NCBI GenBank assembly: GCA_033220425.1
Contig: CM065650.1
Span: 4,868,629 to 4,932,628 of the forward strand
Direction: 5' to 3'
DNA: 64,000 bases
Origin: Lepraria neglecta
Lineage: Eukaryota > Ascomycota > Lecanoromycetes > Lecanorales > Stereocaulaceae
The translations under genes were made by a program, and so were the position numbers. Shown in pieces: positions 44,763 through 56,371 of this stretch. The notes under the pieces are model-generated. The model had not been told where the DNA came from, made no database searches, and saw only the letters and a program-made list of their open reading frames with translations. How positions within the stretch are numbered: the first letter of the stretch is position 1; each line of letters opens with the position of its first letter.

Positions 44763-47740
44763 TTAGAAGTAGGAATAGATAGTAGATAATAGATTAGAGT
44801 TTAAATTTAATAAAGGAATAATATTAGAAGATAAGTTATTAAGAATTATAAGAAAAAGAAAAAGAAGAAGAAGATATAGATAATAAAGAAGATACTAAAG
44901 AGAAATATATTTAAAATTAAACTAAAGAGTTAAGATATTAGATTATAATAAAATATTAATAAGAATTAAGAAATATTTAAGCTAAATTTTAAATAAAATT
45001 AGAGTTAAAAGCTTAGGATTAGGGTTTAGAAAGATAAAAGAGTTAGAATTAGAATTTTAGGATTAAAATTTAATAAAGAGGTTAAATTAAAGAAAAATTA
45101 TAAAAAGAATAAAGATTAAATAAAGAGGAGCTAAAAAAGAATTTAGGAGTTATAGAAAAGATTTAAAAATAATAGATTTATATAATTTAAATTTAGAGGT
45201 TAAATTATATAAATTAAAAGATAAGTAATTAAATAAATAGATATTAGATAGAAGTTTTAGATTTAAGAAATAGATTAGTATAGAGAGGTATTAGGGTTTA
45301 AGAGTTTATAGAAAATAATAAGTATAAAAGACTAAATATAATATTTTAAATAATAAATTAAATAGAATAGATTATAGATTTAATTAATTATTATAGAAAT
45401 TATTAAAAGAATATAAAAAAGGAGATAAAGGAGGTAAATTTAGAAAAGATTTAATTTAAATAATTTTATTTTAAGTAGGAAAAGGGATTATAATATTAAT
45501 AAATAATTAAGAGATTAAATATAAATAATAATAATTTAATAAGTAATTAAATAGTAGTTTATAATAAGTTATTTATTTATAAATTTTATTTATTTAAAGA
45601 ATATAAATAATTTAAGTAAAAAAGAAAATTTTATAATAAGATTAAAAGAGAGTTAAGATTAAGTTATTTTATAAATAATTAGATTAAATATAATTAGTAA
45701 TAAATATTTTTAGAATATTAGATAAGTTAGTAGATATTAGTTTTATTAGAAGTAGAAATAAAAGAAAGAGAGTAGATAGAAATAGAAATAGAAATTAAAG
45801 GGGAATAAATAGAGATAGAAATAGAAATAGAGAGTAAATAAGTAGAAATAGAAATAAAGGGGGAATAGATAGAAATAGAAAGAAAAGGGAAGTAGAAAGA
45901 AATAGAATTAGAGAGGAAATAAATATAGAATTAAAAAGAATAGAAAAATAGAAGTAAAAATAAGATATATAGAGGAAGAAATATTATTTAAATAAAGATT
46001 ATAAGTTTAATATATTTTTTAAAGAATAGATAGATAAGTATATATATATATAAATCGAGAGAAAATAATTAATAATAAGAATTAAATAAAAAAGAATATA
46101 AAAAGAAATTAAAGTAGATAGAGTTTAAAAAGGATTAGAAAAAGGAAAAAAGAAGATTTTTAATAAAAGAAGAGAAGGTTTTAGAGATATAAATTAATAG
46201 AGATATAAATTAATAGAAATTAAGATTAAAGGGTAAAATAATAGAAAGGATTTAGAATTATATAAAGAAGAATTAAATTAAAGAGAAAGAATTATTTATA
46301 AAATAGAAGTTATTAGAGGTTAAGAATTTTTAATAGAGTTTTAGTAGATTTTAGAGGTTATAAGATTAGATTTATTAAAATCAGGGGATTTTTAAAAGAG
46401 AGATTTAGTTTTAGGGATTAAGAGGGATTTTTTAAGGGGTTAAAGGATTTTTAGTTATAAAGGATTTTTAAAGAGGTAGAGTATTTATAGAGAAGGGGTT
46501 TAGGGGTTTTAAAGGGTAGAAGTATTTATAGAGAAGGATTTTAGGGGTTAGAAGGTAGGAATTATATTTATAAGAAAGGATTAGAGGGTTTTAAAAATTA
46601 GGATTATATTTATAGAGAAGGGTTAGAGAGTTTTAGAGGCCGGGGTTATATTTTAGGGTAAGAGTTAGGGTATTTAAGGGGCCGGGATTATATTTATAGA
46701 GTTAGGATTATAGGTATTTAGAGGGCCAGGATTATATTTATAGGGTAAGAGTTAGGGTATTTAGAGGGCCGGGATTATATTTAGAGTAAGAGTTAGAGTA
46801 TTTAGGGAGCCGGACCGGATTTATAGGGTAAGAGTTATAGGTATTTAGAGGGCCGGGATTATAAATATTTAGGGGAGTAGAAGTATTTTTAGGGTTATAT
46901 AATAGAAGATTTATAGAGTTAGTAAATATTTAAGGGAGTAGAGTTATTTTTAGAGGTATATAATAGAAGATTAGTAGAGCTAGTAAATAATTAAGGGGAG
47001 TAGAAGGGATATAAAAGAATATTTAGAGGGTTAGGAAATATTTTAAGGGAGTAGGAGGGATATAAGAGAATATTTAGAAGATTAGGAAATATTTAAGAGG
47101 AGTAAGAGGTTTTTAGGATTATATAATAGGATATTTATAGAGGTAGGAAATATTTAGAGGAGTAGAAGGGAAATAAAAGAATATTTAGAGGATTATAAAA
47201 TATTTAAGGGGAGCGGGAGGGATATAAGAGAATATTTAGAGGATTAAGAAATATTTAAGAGGAGCGAGAGGGTTTTAGGGTTATATAATAGGATATTTAG
47301 GGGAGAGGGAGGGATAAGAGGATATTTAGAGGGTTAGGAAATATTTCGGGGGAGCGGGAGGGTTATTAGAGGGTTTTAAAGGTTAGAAGTATTTATAGAG
47401 AAGGGTTATAGGTTTTTAGAGGGTATTAGTAATTAGTATTAGTTTAGAGAGTAGAAGTATTTTTAGGGTTAGGGTTTAAAGGGTTTAAGAGATAGGGTTT
47501 AGAATAAGAATTTAGTAGAAGTAGAGGTAGGAATAGAAGTAGGAGTAGAAATAGAAGTAGAAGTAGAAATAGAAAAAATTAGGGTTAGAAGTAGAAGTAG
47601 AAGTAGAAGTAGGAGTAGAAAAAGGAGTAGAAATAGGAGTAGAAGTAGGAATAGGAGTAGAAATAGGAGTAGAAGTAGGAATAGGAGTAGAAATAGGAGT
47701 AGAAGTAAAAATAGAAGTAGGAATAGAAGTAGAAATAGAA
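44550..47740. repeat. C-free tract A, opening with a gatagtaga minisatellite
   Basis: From 44560 to 44810 gatagtagatattagaagtag-type units repeat. After that, about 3 kb has almost no C on the + strand while G stays common in AG, GG and GA. Remaining C residues are mostly in gccgg, agcgg and agct. TTAGGG-like words are frequent (46660-47480). Large parts match tract B (56520-57480) almost base for base. No coding capacity. Confidence 0.85.
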
Positions 47741-47763
47741 TTGGGAGCGGGAGCGGGAGCGGG
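47500..47763. repeat. Hexamer array, mutated to the left and intact at its right end
   Basis: Units ggagta, gaagta, gaaata and ggaata end in gggagc three times at 47745-47763. The variants are explained by C-to-T and G-to-A changes of ggagcg. The Leu-rich minus-strand frame across it is an artefact. Confidence 0.85.
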
Positions 47764-48430
47764 TTGGTTATTACCGCGGGCGGTGGGGCAGGGTCAGCGG
47801 GCCCCGCTCGAGGACTTGGACATTTTCGCCATCTCGAGCCGGCCAAAAAGTCGGGCGGATCCCTTCACTTTGTAGACGAAAAAGATGCGCATTTCCCTTC
47901 CGATTCCAACCATGCCATCCTGAGCAAAAACCAAGCCGGATCGACCACGTTATGGATGATTCCATGGCAGGAAAATGTTGATGTTCATCCTCGGGTAGGC
48001 TAAGCGGCGGGCCGGCGATACTTAAATCCTGCCGGCCAATCGACCAGCGTTTAAACGATATAGCGTATTCTATTTGGCGCTATATCGTTTAAACAGCATC
48101 TCATTGGCCTGAAACTCGTAACCCTACGCGTATTAATATTGAACGTCAACACGTCACCTATTTATTTATATCAGGGGGACTCTACATATCCGTATATCCT
48201 ATCCGATATATACGATCGAATCACCTACGCGTATCCGGATCGCGCTATCGGTTAATCCCTCCTGCCCCGGGACCCGCCATTACCTCGCCAACAATACTGG
48301 GAAATTAACCACTTCGCAGAATTCCCCCCCCCGAAACTTGCGTATCTTTCGCGAGCTTTTTCTAGTCCTATCATTATAGTCGGTTAACCACCTACGCTAA
48401 TATCACCAGTCGCTATAATAGGTCGACCTC
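47764..48430. other. Unmutated intergenic block with a strong hairpin
   Basis: Composition switches abruptly to GC-rich at 47764. A short frame (47764-48003) has no recognisable domain. The block leads into the large pseudogene. Confidence 0.45.
48049..48094. repeat. Perfect 17-bp inverted repeat (hairpin)
   Basis: GTTTAAACGATATAGCG (48049-48065) and its exact complement (48078-48094) are separated by 12 bases. It has no U-tail and is far from a gene end on the left, so a terminator role is not supported. It could be a cruciform, a protein-binding site or a transposon end. Confidence 0.85.
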
Positions 48431-51400
48431 TAACCACAGCCGCTGAGAAGAGGATAAAGAACGCCGCCCGGTAATATTAGTAGCGCCAGCGATAAAAGCG
48501 GACCTGGCAGCAGGAACGAGTAACTCGCCTACAGCAGGACGCGCTTATCAAGGAACTACAGCAAGTACTCCGCGGTCGCCTACCTCCCCCTTCTCCTCCT
48601 TCTTCTTCTTCCCCTCCGACTATACCGCAGCAAGTATCGGCTCCGTTACCCCGGCCGTCGGTTCCGATAGAGAGCCAGGGCCCCCCGAGCGAACTCTATA
48701 GGGACGAGAACCCGCTACGAACCCCTCCCGCGAACCGGTGGTCTATTTAATTACCCTGTCCCTACCCTCCCGAGAGCTCGACGAAGAAGAAGGACGATAG
48801 CTACTACTTGACGGTATATATCTTGTATAGGTCCCCGACTCCCAATAGGGAGAAGATCCCTGACAGGCTGGGTTCGAGGGGATCGGAATCTGGTATCAGG
48901 CCAACTCTACTACCCTAGATAAGCCGTTACGCGACCTTTGGCCCGATTTCCCTAGCTATCTAACTTTCACCCTGAGCCGAAAGAGGTAAGACGTTACTTA
49001 ACAGGATTATACTCGAGGCGATAACGTACTTCTCGGGCGCTGATTGGCCTATTATAGTCCAGAGTAGGCAAATCGCCCACCCTATCGGTTTCCCCGCCTT
49101 TTTTACAGGTACTAGACGATACCCCAGCTTTTTCCTTCTTCCCCCCTAACCGTACGACGTATATTAATGATTTTTTATCTTCCAGGACAGATTTTCTTAC
49201 TAGCCGCGATTCCTTTACTATAGGCTGTAAAGTAAAGCCCTAAGAGGAACGACGAGCTACCAGACGAGCGACGTAACGCAACTACAACAGGGATAATACT
49301 ACCAGACGTACCGGCCCCTCTAATATTACCGCCGAACCAGCTCCCTTCAACTAAGGACCGGAATCCCCTCCTGGTCGGCCTCGCCATCTATCACCCCCGA
49401 ATAGCTCCCTTCTTCAGCAGAATCCTACCGCTAGCGAGCCTGCCGCCCTCTTTGATCCTACCGCAGAGGATAATAATCACCCCCGTATCAATCGAGTCAC
49501 CTGTAAACAGCCTACTGCTTCCTCTCCTAGATCTAGTCGCTCTTAACCTAAAGCTCCTTCGACCTCCAGTACCGTAAATAACATTCTACTATCTACAGGG
49601 ACCGATACCCGCTCTCAGTCTATAGATCTGTCTAGTAGAAGTAACAGCCTGAATCGGATCATCGAGCAGGACATATCCTATACACTAAATATCAGCCAGG
49701 GTCCAGGAGTTAATAATAATAAGAATACCCTATATCCTATCCCCTAACTCTAACCGCGTTCCTCTACAAGCGCCTCGTTGCTAGTAGCCTCTTTAACGTC
49801 AAGGGTTACCGCAGTCCGTATCCCTCTTTCGACGTCAACGTTAACTTCAGTTAATATCCCCTCCTATTCAACGTTTTTAAGACCAACGGTAGTGACCTAT
49901 ACCTTACTATTAGATGACGATGATAACGACAACGACGACGATAACGACGACTACGCGCCTGACCACGATAATCCTCTCGAGTCTCGCTCGGCTGTTTCCG
50001 GGCTATCCGATCTAGATAGGTATAATAAGTCCGCAGTATCGCTGGAGGATGATCTCTCAGAACTCAGCCTGTCTAACGAAGCTCCTAATCCTATAGCTAC
50101 CGCGCAGGACTGCCTGGACCGCAGCTAGGCGCCTCTCTGCACGTACAGTAAGACTGCCACCTCGACTATATCCTAAATGCTTAATTAACTAACTAACTGA
50201 CTGACTGACTAATCACGTATCTATAGGGAACGACTATATCGGCAGCAACGGAGCACGCTCGTTAGCCGAATACACCGACTATCTCAACGAATATCTCCCT
50301 AGGACCCCTTTTCCTCTGCAATCCGGTATATATCTACGTCGCCGAGGTCAGTATAACGATTTCCGAGCGGTAGACTGGCAGGAACTCCTAGGAGGCCGCA
50401 GTAATGGCGATGTCCCGGAACAGGCTCTTAGCATCGCCAGGTCCGCAGAGGCCTTCGAACAGGCCAAGCAGAGGACTGACCCTTAGGTCAGGCGCAGTTA
50501 CGACGTAGATAGCTTTATAGCTAGGGTTACTATACTGGCAGTCCACCGGAAGGGCTTCAGACTTGCCTACCGCCCGCCTTACCTTAGGACTATCACCTAA
50601 GACCCTTACGTCATGTTCCGGTCGAGACGGATCTATAAGACTAAACACCTCCGCCTCAGGTATAGCGTTAGTAGCGCGGGCTTTAACTACGAATATTATA
50701 TCTTCTTCCCTCGGATAACTCGCGCGAAGAAACAGCAGAAGAACTATAGCTACTATCTTAGTAGTAAATTACAGTAAATCTAGATCGACGATATCATCCT
50801 CCCTGCGCTCCGATCGACCTGTGATACCCAAGTCTATACTCGTTATCCCCGTAGCTTCGAAGATACTAACTATAAGGCCCACGTGAGGCAGGAAGTTTAT
50901 AATCTGCTACCTAGCCAAGCTATAGACGTGTCTTACCCGATCCCCTCCTAAGATCTAGATGCCTTTTGGAGAGAGGTATACCGTAAAGCCGACGATCGCC
51001 CTCTATTCAAGAACCCCTTTCTGATCGTCCAGGGCTACGACCTCAAGATCTATACATCTCGCCCGTCTCCCGCCTAGGCTTATAAAGATTTCCTTACCTA
51101 CCTCGAAGACTGTTTCAATTTCCGCGAGGAATACTTCCTACCCGGAGACTATTAGTTAGACTTTAGGGTAGAAGATACCCCGGTCGGTAATACCTCGCAG
51201 GCCATTACCCTTCTACGCAAACCCAGTTACCTAGAGTATTAGGCCGAAGCCTTTCACGACCCCTCCCGATATACTACTAGCACCAAGGAGGCGAAATACC
51301 CTTGGTTCTGGACCCGGGATACCGGCTCTATATCTGTCGCGGTCCTAGCTAATAACTACCTCCACCGAAAGTGCAGGATCGTATATCCCAAAGTATACAA

Positions 51401-53540
51401 TCTTATCAAATATCTGTTCAATACGCCCCTGAAGAAATACGGGCCTTTCCAGAACCCGTATTTCGAAGCTCTAGGGTTCAGCCAGTCGAATCTCGACCGC
51501 TGGTACAAGGCCAATCACAAAGGGTTATTATCCGCACGTCGGCGGAAACACGAGCAGCTCGTCCGTTAATACAACACGACCAAAATCCGGCTTCAGGCGG
51601 CCCTGAAGTCCGCCGAAGACACCACTTATCGTCCGCTACAGCCCTAGCGCCGCAACCAAGGAGTAGTACTATTACTACTACCTGACCTCAGCGATTACGC
51701 ACTCGATAACCCTCCCACGTCGGATAACGAGACCTGCTTACCACACAGATCCGATAACGAAGCGCCCGCTCCCGCGCCCAGGCGTGTACCCCCGGTCGCT
51801 CCGGAGTATAAAGCGGCCAACTTCGGGGCCCGACAGGAATACCGAATAGACTTGACGCGGTTTCGAAATATGAATTTCGATATAGTTGACGGCGACGGCG
51901 ACGGCGACGGATCCGCCCTAAGCCCGATATTAACTAGAGTTAACGATCACCCCCGCCCTTACCGTCGACGTGTACCGTATTTCCTATATTAGATCCTGCC
52001 TACTACCGAGGTTCTCCAGTTTATCGCCGCGACTACTAACCGCTAGCTCCTGCACCTCGAGGTTATTATAATACGCCTGGAGGGCGGAGTTGGGGACCTT
52101 ACGCCGATGACGTAGAAGGACGAGCAAATGCATAGGGTAATGGTTATGGCTATTGTCTATACCCTGGCGCTTAGCTTTGGAGGCGACGATCCCCGGATGT
52201 TCCTGTATCGGCCATTGTGGAGGGACGACTGGACGATAAGCCGCCTATAATACAATAACCACGAAGACGACGGGACCCCTACGGTACGACTAGGGCTAGG
52301 ATATCGTCGCTCCGTGGACACGTACGGTATAGTCTAGGTCCGGGCCGATCTCATCCGATGGTTGCCCCTACCTTACTTCTCCCAATACGCACTTAAGAAC
52401 CTTAGGCTCTCCCAAGATAATAACGCCTTTTAGAAGTCCTTCCGCAGACCCTAAATCGCTAATCTCCTAAATAAGGAACATTATTTCTACCGTCGTTGGC
52501 GTAAGTATTATAAGACGCATATAACAGTACGGCGGGCGTACAAGCCGGTAGAACGCTGGGTGAAACGTATACTAGATCTCGCCGCGCAACTCGTCGTCAA
52601 GGAATATAATCTAGAAGTATTTAATATCCTCGCCAAGCGCTGCTACATCGCGAAAAAGGACTAGAAGGCGGCCGTTTAAAGCCGTAATATAGGACCCTGC
52701 CCCCTTCAAGACGAGTAGCCCTCAAAGGCGGAGCAGAAGGAATACTTTCTGGCATAAATAGACGAGGACTCGCGAAACGGTTTCTATATGCTCACGCCCG
52801 GGTTAGTGACCCGGATTACGGGGGCCAGGCCCTATATCATTCATGCGAAAGCCCCGGGCTCCAACGGCAAAGGAGCCGTCTTCGCTCCCTACCACAGGTC
52901 AGGACTATAGGAGGATCGGGTCCGCGCACTCTTCGGGTTCGACGAGCCGGAGTTAGAGGGTAGGAGGCGTAAATAGGAGTGATACAAATTCCGTACCCTC
53001 GTTAAACAACTCTGGACCATTTTCGACCAGACCTTTGAATATATCCTGCGTCAACCCGACTGGACGTATTATCTCGGGCGCCACGCCTCTAAACTAATAC
53101 TAATCATCCCCTAATACGACGCTGACTACCTCTCGTGCATCTAAAAGGCGAAGGACGGCAATACTGTAGAGACACGATAGAAAATCAACGGGATACCGAT
53201 AGTCCAGCGAACTAACTGGCTGTCCTACCGTCTCGAGGAGGAGTACTATAAGTTCGTCTATCGGGTAGACCGCGCGGTGAACAACAAACTAACGCAGAAG
53301 GCGATCAGGGATATCCTTCGAGACAGCCCCTTGCAAACCTTAACTAATACTAACAGCCGTACAGCTAAATATCCTCGTGGCGTATTCTATAACCTGGACC
53401 TGGATAGTTTAGACAACACCTTTTATAAGGCGGAGATATACTATATACTAGCTGAGGAAGATAGTAGGGAGGATGCTGGAGAGGTGGAATCGGAACCCGA
53501 AGAGGGAATACGGGACGATTCGTTATCGTTAGACGAGTAG
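48430..53540 (+). pseudogene. Very large uncharacterised fungal gene, killed by RIP-type stops
   Basis: Several frames join into a protein of perhaps 1,600 residues. The 5' part is Pro/Ser/Arg-rich. Residues near 49910-49990 form an Asp/Asn run. A GT...AG intron at 50148-50226 (79 bp; donor GTAAGA, repeated ctaac/ctgac branch-like words) joins two frames exactly. From 50227 to 53540 one frame holds over 20 TAG/TAA stops, nearly all at plausible Trp/Gln sites. Landmarks include DAFWREVYRKADDRPLFKNP, LIKYLFNTPLKKYGPFQNPY, SNGKGAVFAPYHRSG and a Glu/Asp-rich C-terminus. I do not recognise a named domain. C and G remain frequent, so mutation is lighter than in the retroelements. Confidence 0.6.
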
Positions 53541-53760
53541 ATACGGTAGAATCAGAGGGTTCAGAGGTCGCGCCTCTGTGTATATATATGTGTGTATATA
53601 TATACGCGCGCGCGTATGACGCCCGAAGTAGTCTATATTAACTAAAGTTAACGTTACTCGCTCGCCGTACCCTTTGAAGCCTATCTCGGTGCCGGTCGAT
53701 ATAGATATCTGGTATTTATTTGTAAGGGCCCAACACGTCCATGTTAAACCCTAAGCCGGT
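53541..53760. other. Intergenic with alternating purine-pyrimidine tract
   Basis: Directly after the pseudogene stop, 53577-53618 is a run of (TG), (TA) and (CG) dinucleotides, a sequence type able to adopt Z-DNA. The rest shows nothing specific. Confidence 0.6.
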
Positions 53761-54535
53761 ACTAGAGGTGGCCGGCAAACCATTGCCGGGGTCACCCTTT
53801 ATCTAGGATATATAGGCAAAGGTTACCTTATCTAGGATATATAGGCAAAGGTCCTTAGCGGATGCTGCACTGGCTATCAACTTAGATCCCTCTCTATCTC
53901 GCTAAGGAGTGGTCTATTTTTCAATCCGAGGACGGAATCAGAATAGCCTCGATTAGACAGTGCCAGAGGTAGCCGGTAAACTACTACCGGGGTGACCCTT
54001 TATCTAGGATATCCAGGTAAAGGTCCTCAGCGGATTCTCTACTGGCTATCGACTTAGATCCCTCTCTATCTCGCCAAGGAGTGGTCCGTTTTTCAATCCG
54101 AGGACAAAATCAGAATCGCCTTAATTAGACGGTGCCAGAGGTAGCCAGTAAACTACTGCCGGGGCGACCCTTTATCTAGGACATCCAGGTAAAGGTCCTC
54201 AGCGGATTCTGCACTAGCTATCGACTTAGATCCCTCTCTATCTCGCCAAGGAGTGGTCCGTTTTTTAATCCGAGGACGGAATTAGAATCACCTCAATTAG
54301 ACGGTGCCAGAGGTAGCCGGCAAACTACTGCCGGGGTGACCCTTTATCTAGGACATCCAGGTAAAGGTCCTCAGCGGATTCTCTACTGGCTATTAACTTA
54401 GATCCCTCTCTATCTCGCTAAGGAGTAGTCCGTTTTTTAATCCGAGGACGGAATTAGAATCACCTTAATAAGATGGTGCCAGAGGTAGCCGGCAAACCAT
54501 TGCCGGGGTCACCCTTTATCTAGGATATCAAGGCA
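53761..54535. repeat. 172-bp satellite array B (five units)
   Basis: Landmarks are at 53771, 53972, 54144, 54316 and 54488. The first interval is 201 bp because of a 29-bp internal duplication (accttatctaggatatatag...), the others 172 bp. It ends in the same modified unit as array A. Confidence 0.95.
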
Positions 54536-54990
54536 AAGGTTCAAAGCAGAATTAGCTAGCTATCCACTTCAATCCTACTTGATTTATTAAGGAGCTATTT
54601 AGTTTTTATCCTGAAAATTAGAAAAGCCGGAGTTAGGTAGTACTACAGGATTTTTGTGTAACATACACCCGCCCCGCGGTTACCTCGATATAAGCTTCTT
54701 TTCAAATCTATTCTCTTCTTCTTAATACTCTCCGGTCTATACTCTTCTTACGAACCCCTTTAAGCCCTTTCTATATTAGTGAATCAGTTTCTTCAACCCT
54801 CTATAGCTCTACCGCCACCTACCACCTGGACCGCGGCGACTGGCGCTGATATAGTCGGCACCTAGTTAAGCGACCTGAGATTAAGCGGCGCCCCTCAGTA
54901 TAGCCCTACTCCAGGCCTGGCTAGACCGCCGGCCATCTGGCCGCGGGTAGCTTCATACACCAGCGAGGCTCAGAGGCAGAGGTAAGATAG
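54536..54990. repeat. Conserved spacer after array B
   Basis: Collinear with 43571-44000. Confidence 0.8.
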
Positions 54991-54993
54991 ATA

Positions 54994-55192
54994 TTGCTTA
55001 CTTACCTCCTTACTTACTTGCTAGCTTGCCTATATACTTACTTACTTGTCTACTTGCCTGCTTGCCTGCTTACTTGCCTGCTTCCTTACTTACTTACTTG
55101 CTTGCCTATATACTTGCCTACTTACTTACTTACTTACTTGCTTGCTTGCCTGCTTACTTACCTCCTTACTTACTTTCTTCCTTCCCCCTCCC
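54994..55192. repeat. (CTTG/CTTA)n tract B
   Basis: Shorter version of the tract at 44010. Flanked by the same gaggtaagatagatattgctta on the left and ctaagggctaat on the right. Confidence 0.93.
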
Positions 55193-55214
55193 TATATTCT
55201 AAGGGCTAATCATT

Positions 55215-55775
55215 TATTTAACTCTATCTAGCTACCTGAATTCGGTCGTTGATATATCGGAACGGGCGAGCTATGAGGCCTGTAGCACATTGAATCCTAC
55301 GGCGCGCGCCATAACCGCCCACAGCGCCGCGCTGGTATGCAGTAACCTGAACAGCGCCAGCCAAGATAACGCCGGCCTCGCCCAATGGCACGCAGTAGGG
55401 ATAGCCCGGGCCGGGCAGCAGTATTATATCTACAGCAGCACATTCGATCCGGCGGATTACCTAGCCTCGTCCCCACCCCCGCGGCTCTCCAGCCAGCCTG
55501 GCTGTATTAATGCCGAGTATATTATCCGGTTGATGCGGACCCCCCAATCGACCACCTATCCGGCTATCAGAGGGGTGCAAGGCCATCCGGTCCGGGGGCG
55601 TGGCCTGACTGTGGCCGACATATGGATTACAGGGAGCGGGAATACGAGGCAGCAATATATAGGGGAGGGTGCCCGGTTTATTTACGAGGTAGCTAGTGGG
55701 CGTGCCGGTATCTCGGCTACGGGGCCGATAATACCTAATGCTGCAGGATATAATTGGGTACAGGCGACCTGGTAA
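55215..55775 (+). CDS. Unmutated partial exon of an unrecognised protein
   Basis: Open from about 55215 to a TAA at 55773-55775 with no ATG in frame at its 5' side, so it looks like the last exon or 3' remnant of a gene. It reads ASYEACSTLNPTARAITAHS, GLAQWHAVGIARAGQQYYIY, YIIRLMRTPQSTTY and ends GYNWVQATW. It is GC-rich with intact Trp codons, in contrast to the C-free tract that starts right after it. The segment W-H-A-V-G followed by Y-Y-I-Y-S-S vaguely recalls the His/Asp end of Ulp1-like proteases, but no Cys box is visible. It is absent from the equivalent place in cassette A. Confidence 0.4.
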   Translation, partial: YLTLSSYLNSVVDISERASYEACSTLNPTARAITAHSAALVCSNLNSASQDNAGLAQWHAVGIARAGQQYYIYSSTFDPADYLASSPPPRLSSQPGCINAEYIIRLMRTPQSTTYPAIRGVQGHPVRGRGLTVADIWITGSGNTRQQYIGEGARFIYEVASGRAGISATGPIIPNAAGYNWVQATW

Positions 55776-55789
55776 CGATTACTATAGAA

Positions 55790-55950
55790 ATAGTCGATAA
55801 ATAAATAATAAAAGAATTATAACTTATTACTAGAATAATAGATACGAAAAGGAGGAAATAGTTAAACTTTTTATAAAGAATAATAGATGATTAGAATTAG
55901 AAATTAGATATTAGATATTAGATATTAGAAGTAGAAATAGATAGTAGATG

Positions 55951-55990
<40 letters not shown>

Positions 55991-56326
55991 AGTAGGAATA
56001 GATAGTAGATATTAGGAGTAGGAATAGATAGTAGATATTAGATATTAGATAGTAGATATTAGATAGTAGATGTTAGAAGTAGGAATAGATAGTAGATAGT
56101 AGATATTAGAAGTGGGAATAGATAGTAGATAGTAGATATTAGAAGTAGAAATAGATAGTAGATAGTAGATATTTGTGGTAGGAATAGATAGTAGATAGTA
56201 GATAGTAGATATTAGATAGTAGATGTTAGAAGTAGAAATAGATAGTAGATAGTAGATAGTAGATATTAGATAGTAGATGTTAGAAGTAGAAATAGATAGT
56301 AGATAGTAGATATTAGAAGTAGGAAT

Positions 56327-56371
<45 letters not shown>

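Noticed and set aside
46660-47480. Interstitial telomere array (TTAGGG words)
   Set aside because: The words are scattered and not tandem; expected by chance in a C-free, G-rich strand.
47499-47846. Minus-strand poly-Leu/Phe ORF resembling a membrane protein
   Set aside because: Translation of the ggagta/gaagta hexamer array.
49175-49387. Minus-strand ORFs across the large gene (also 50388-50648, 59245-59433, 60376-60648, 60935-61183)
   Set aside because: Shadows of the + strand coding frames.
50227-53540. Alternative genetic code (TAG read as Trp)
   Set aside because: TGG codons also remain and the pattern matches RIP; neighbouring intact genes use the standard code.
55215-55775. Ulp1-like cysteine protease
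   Set aside because: Only a vague His/Asp-type segment; no catalytic Cys/Gln box.
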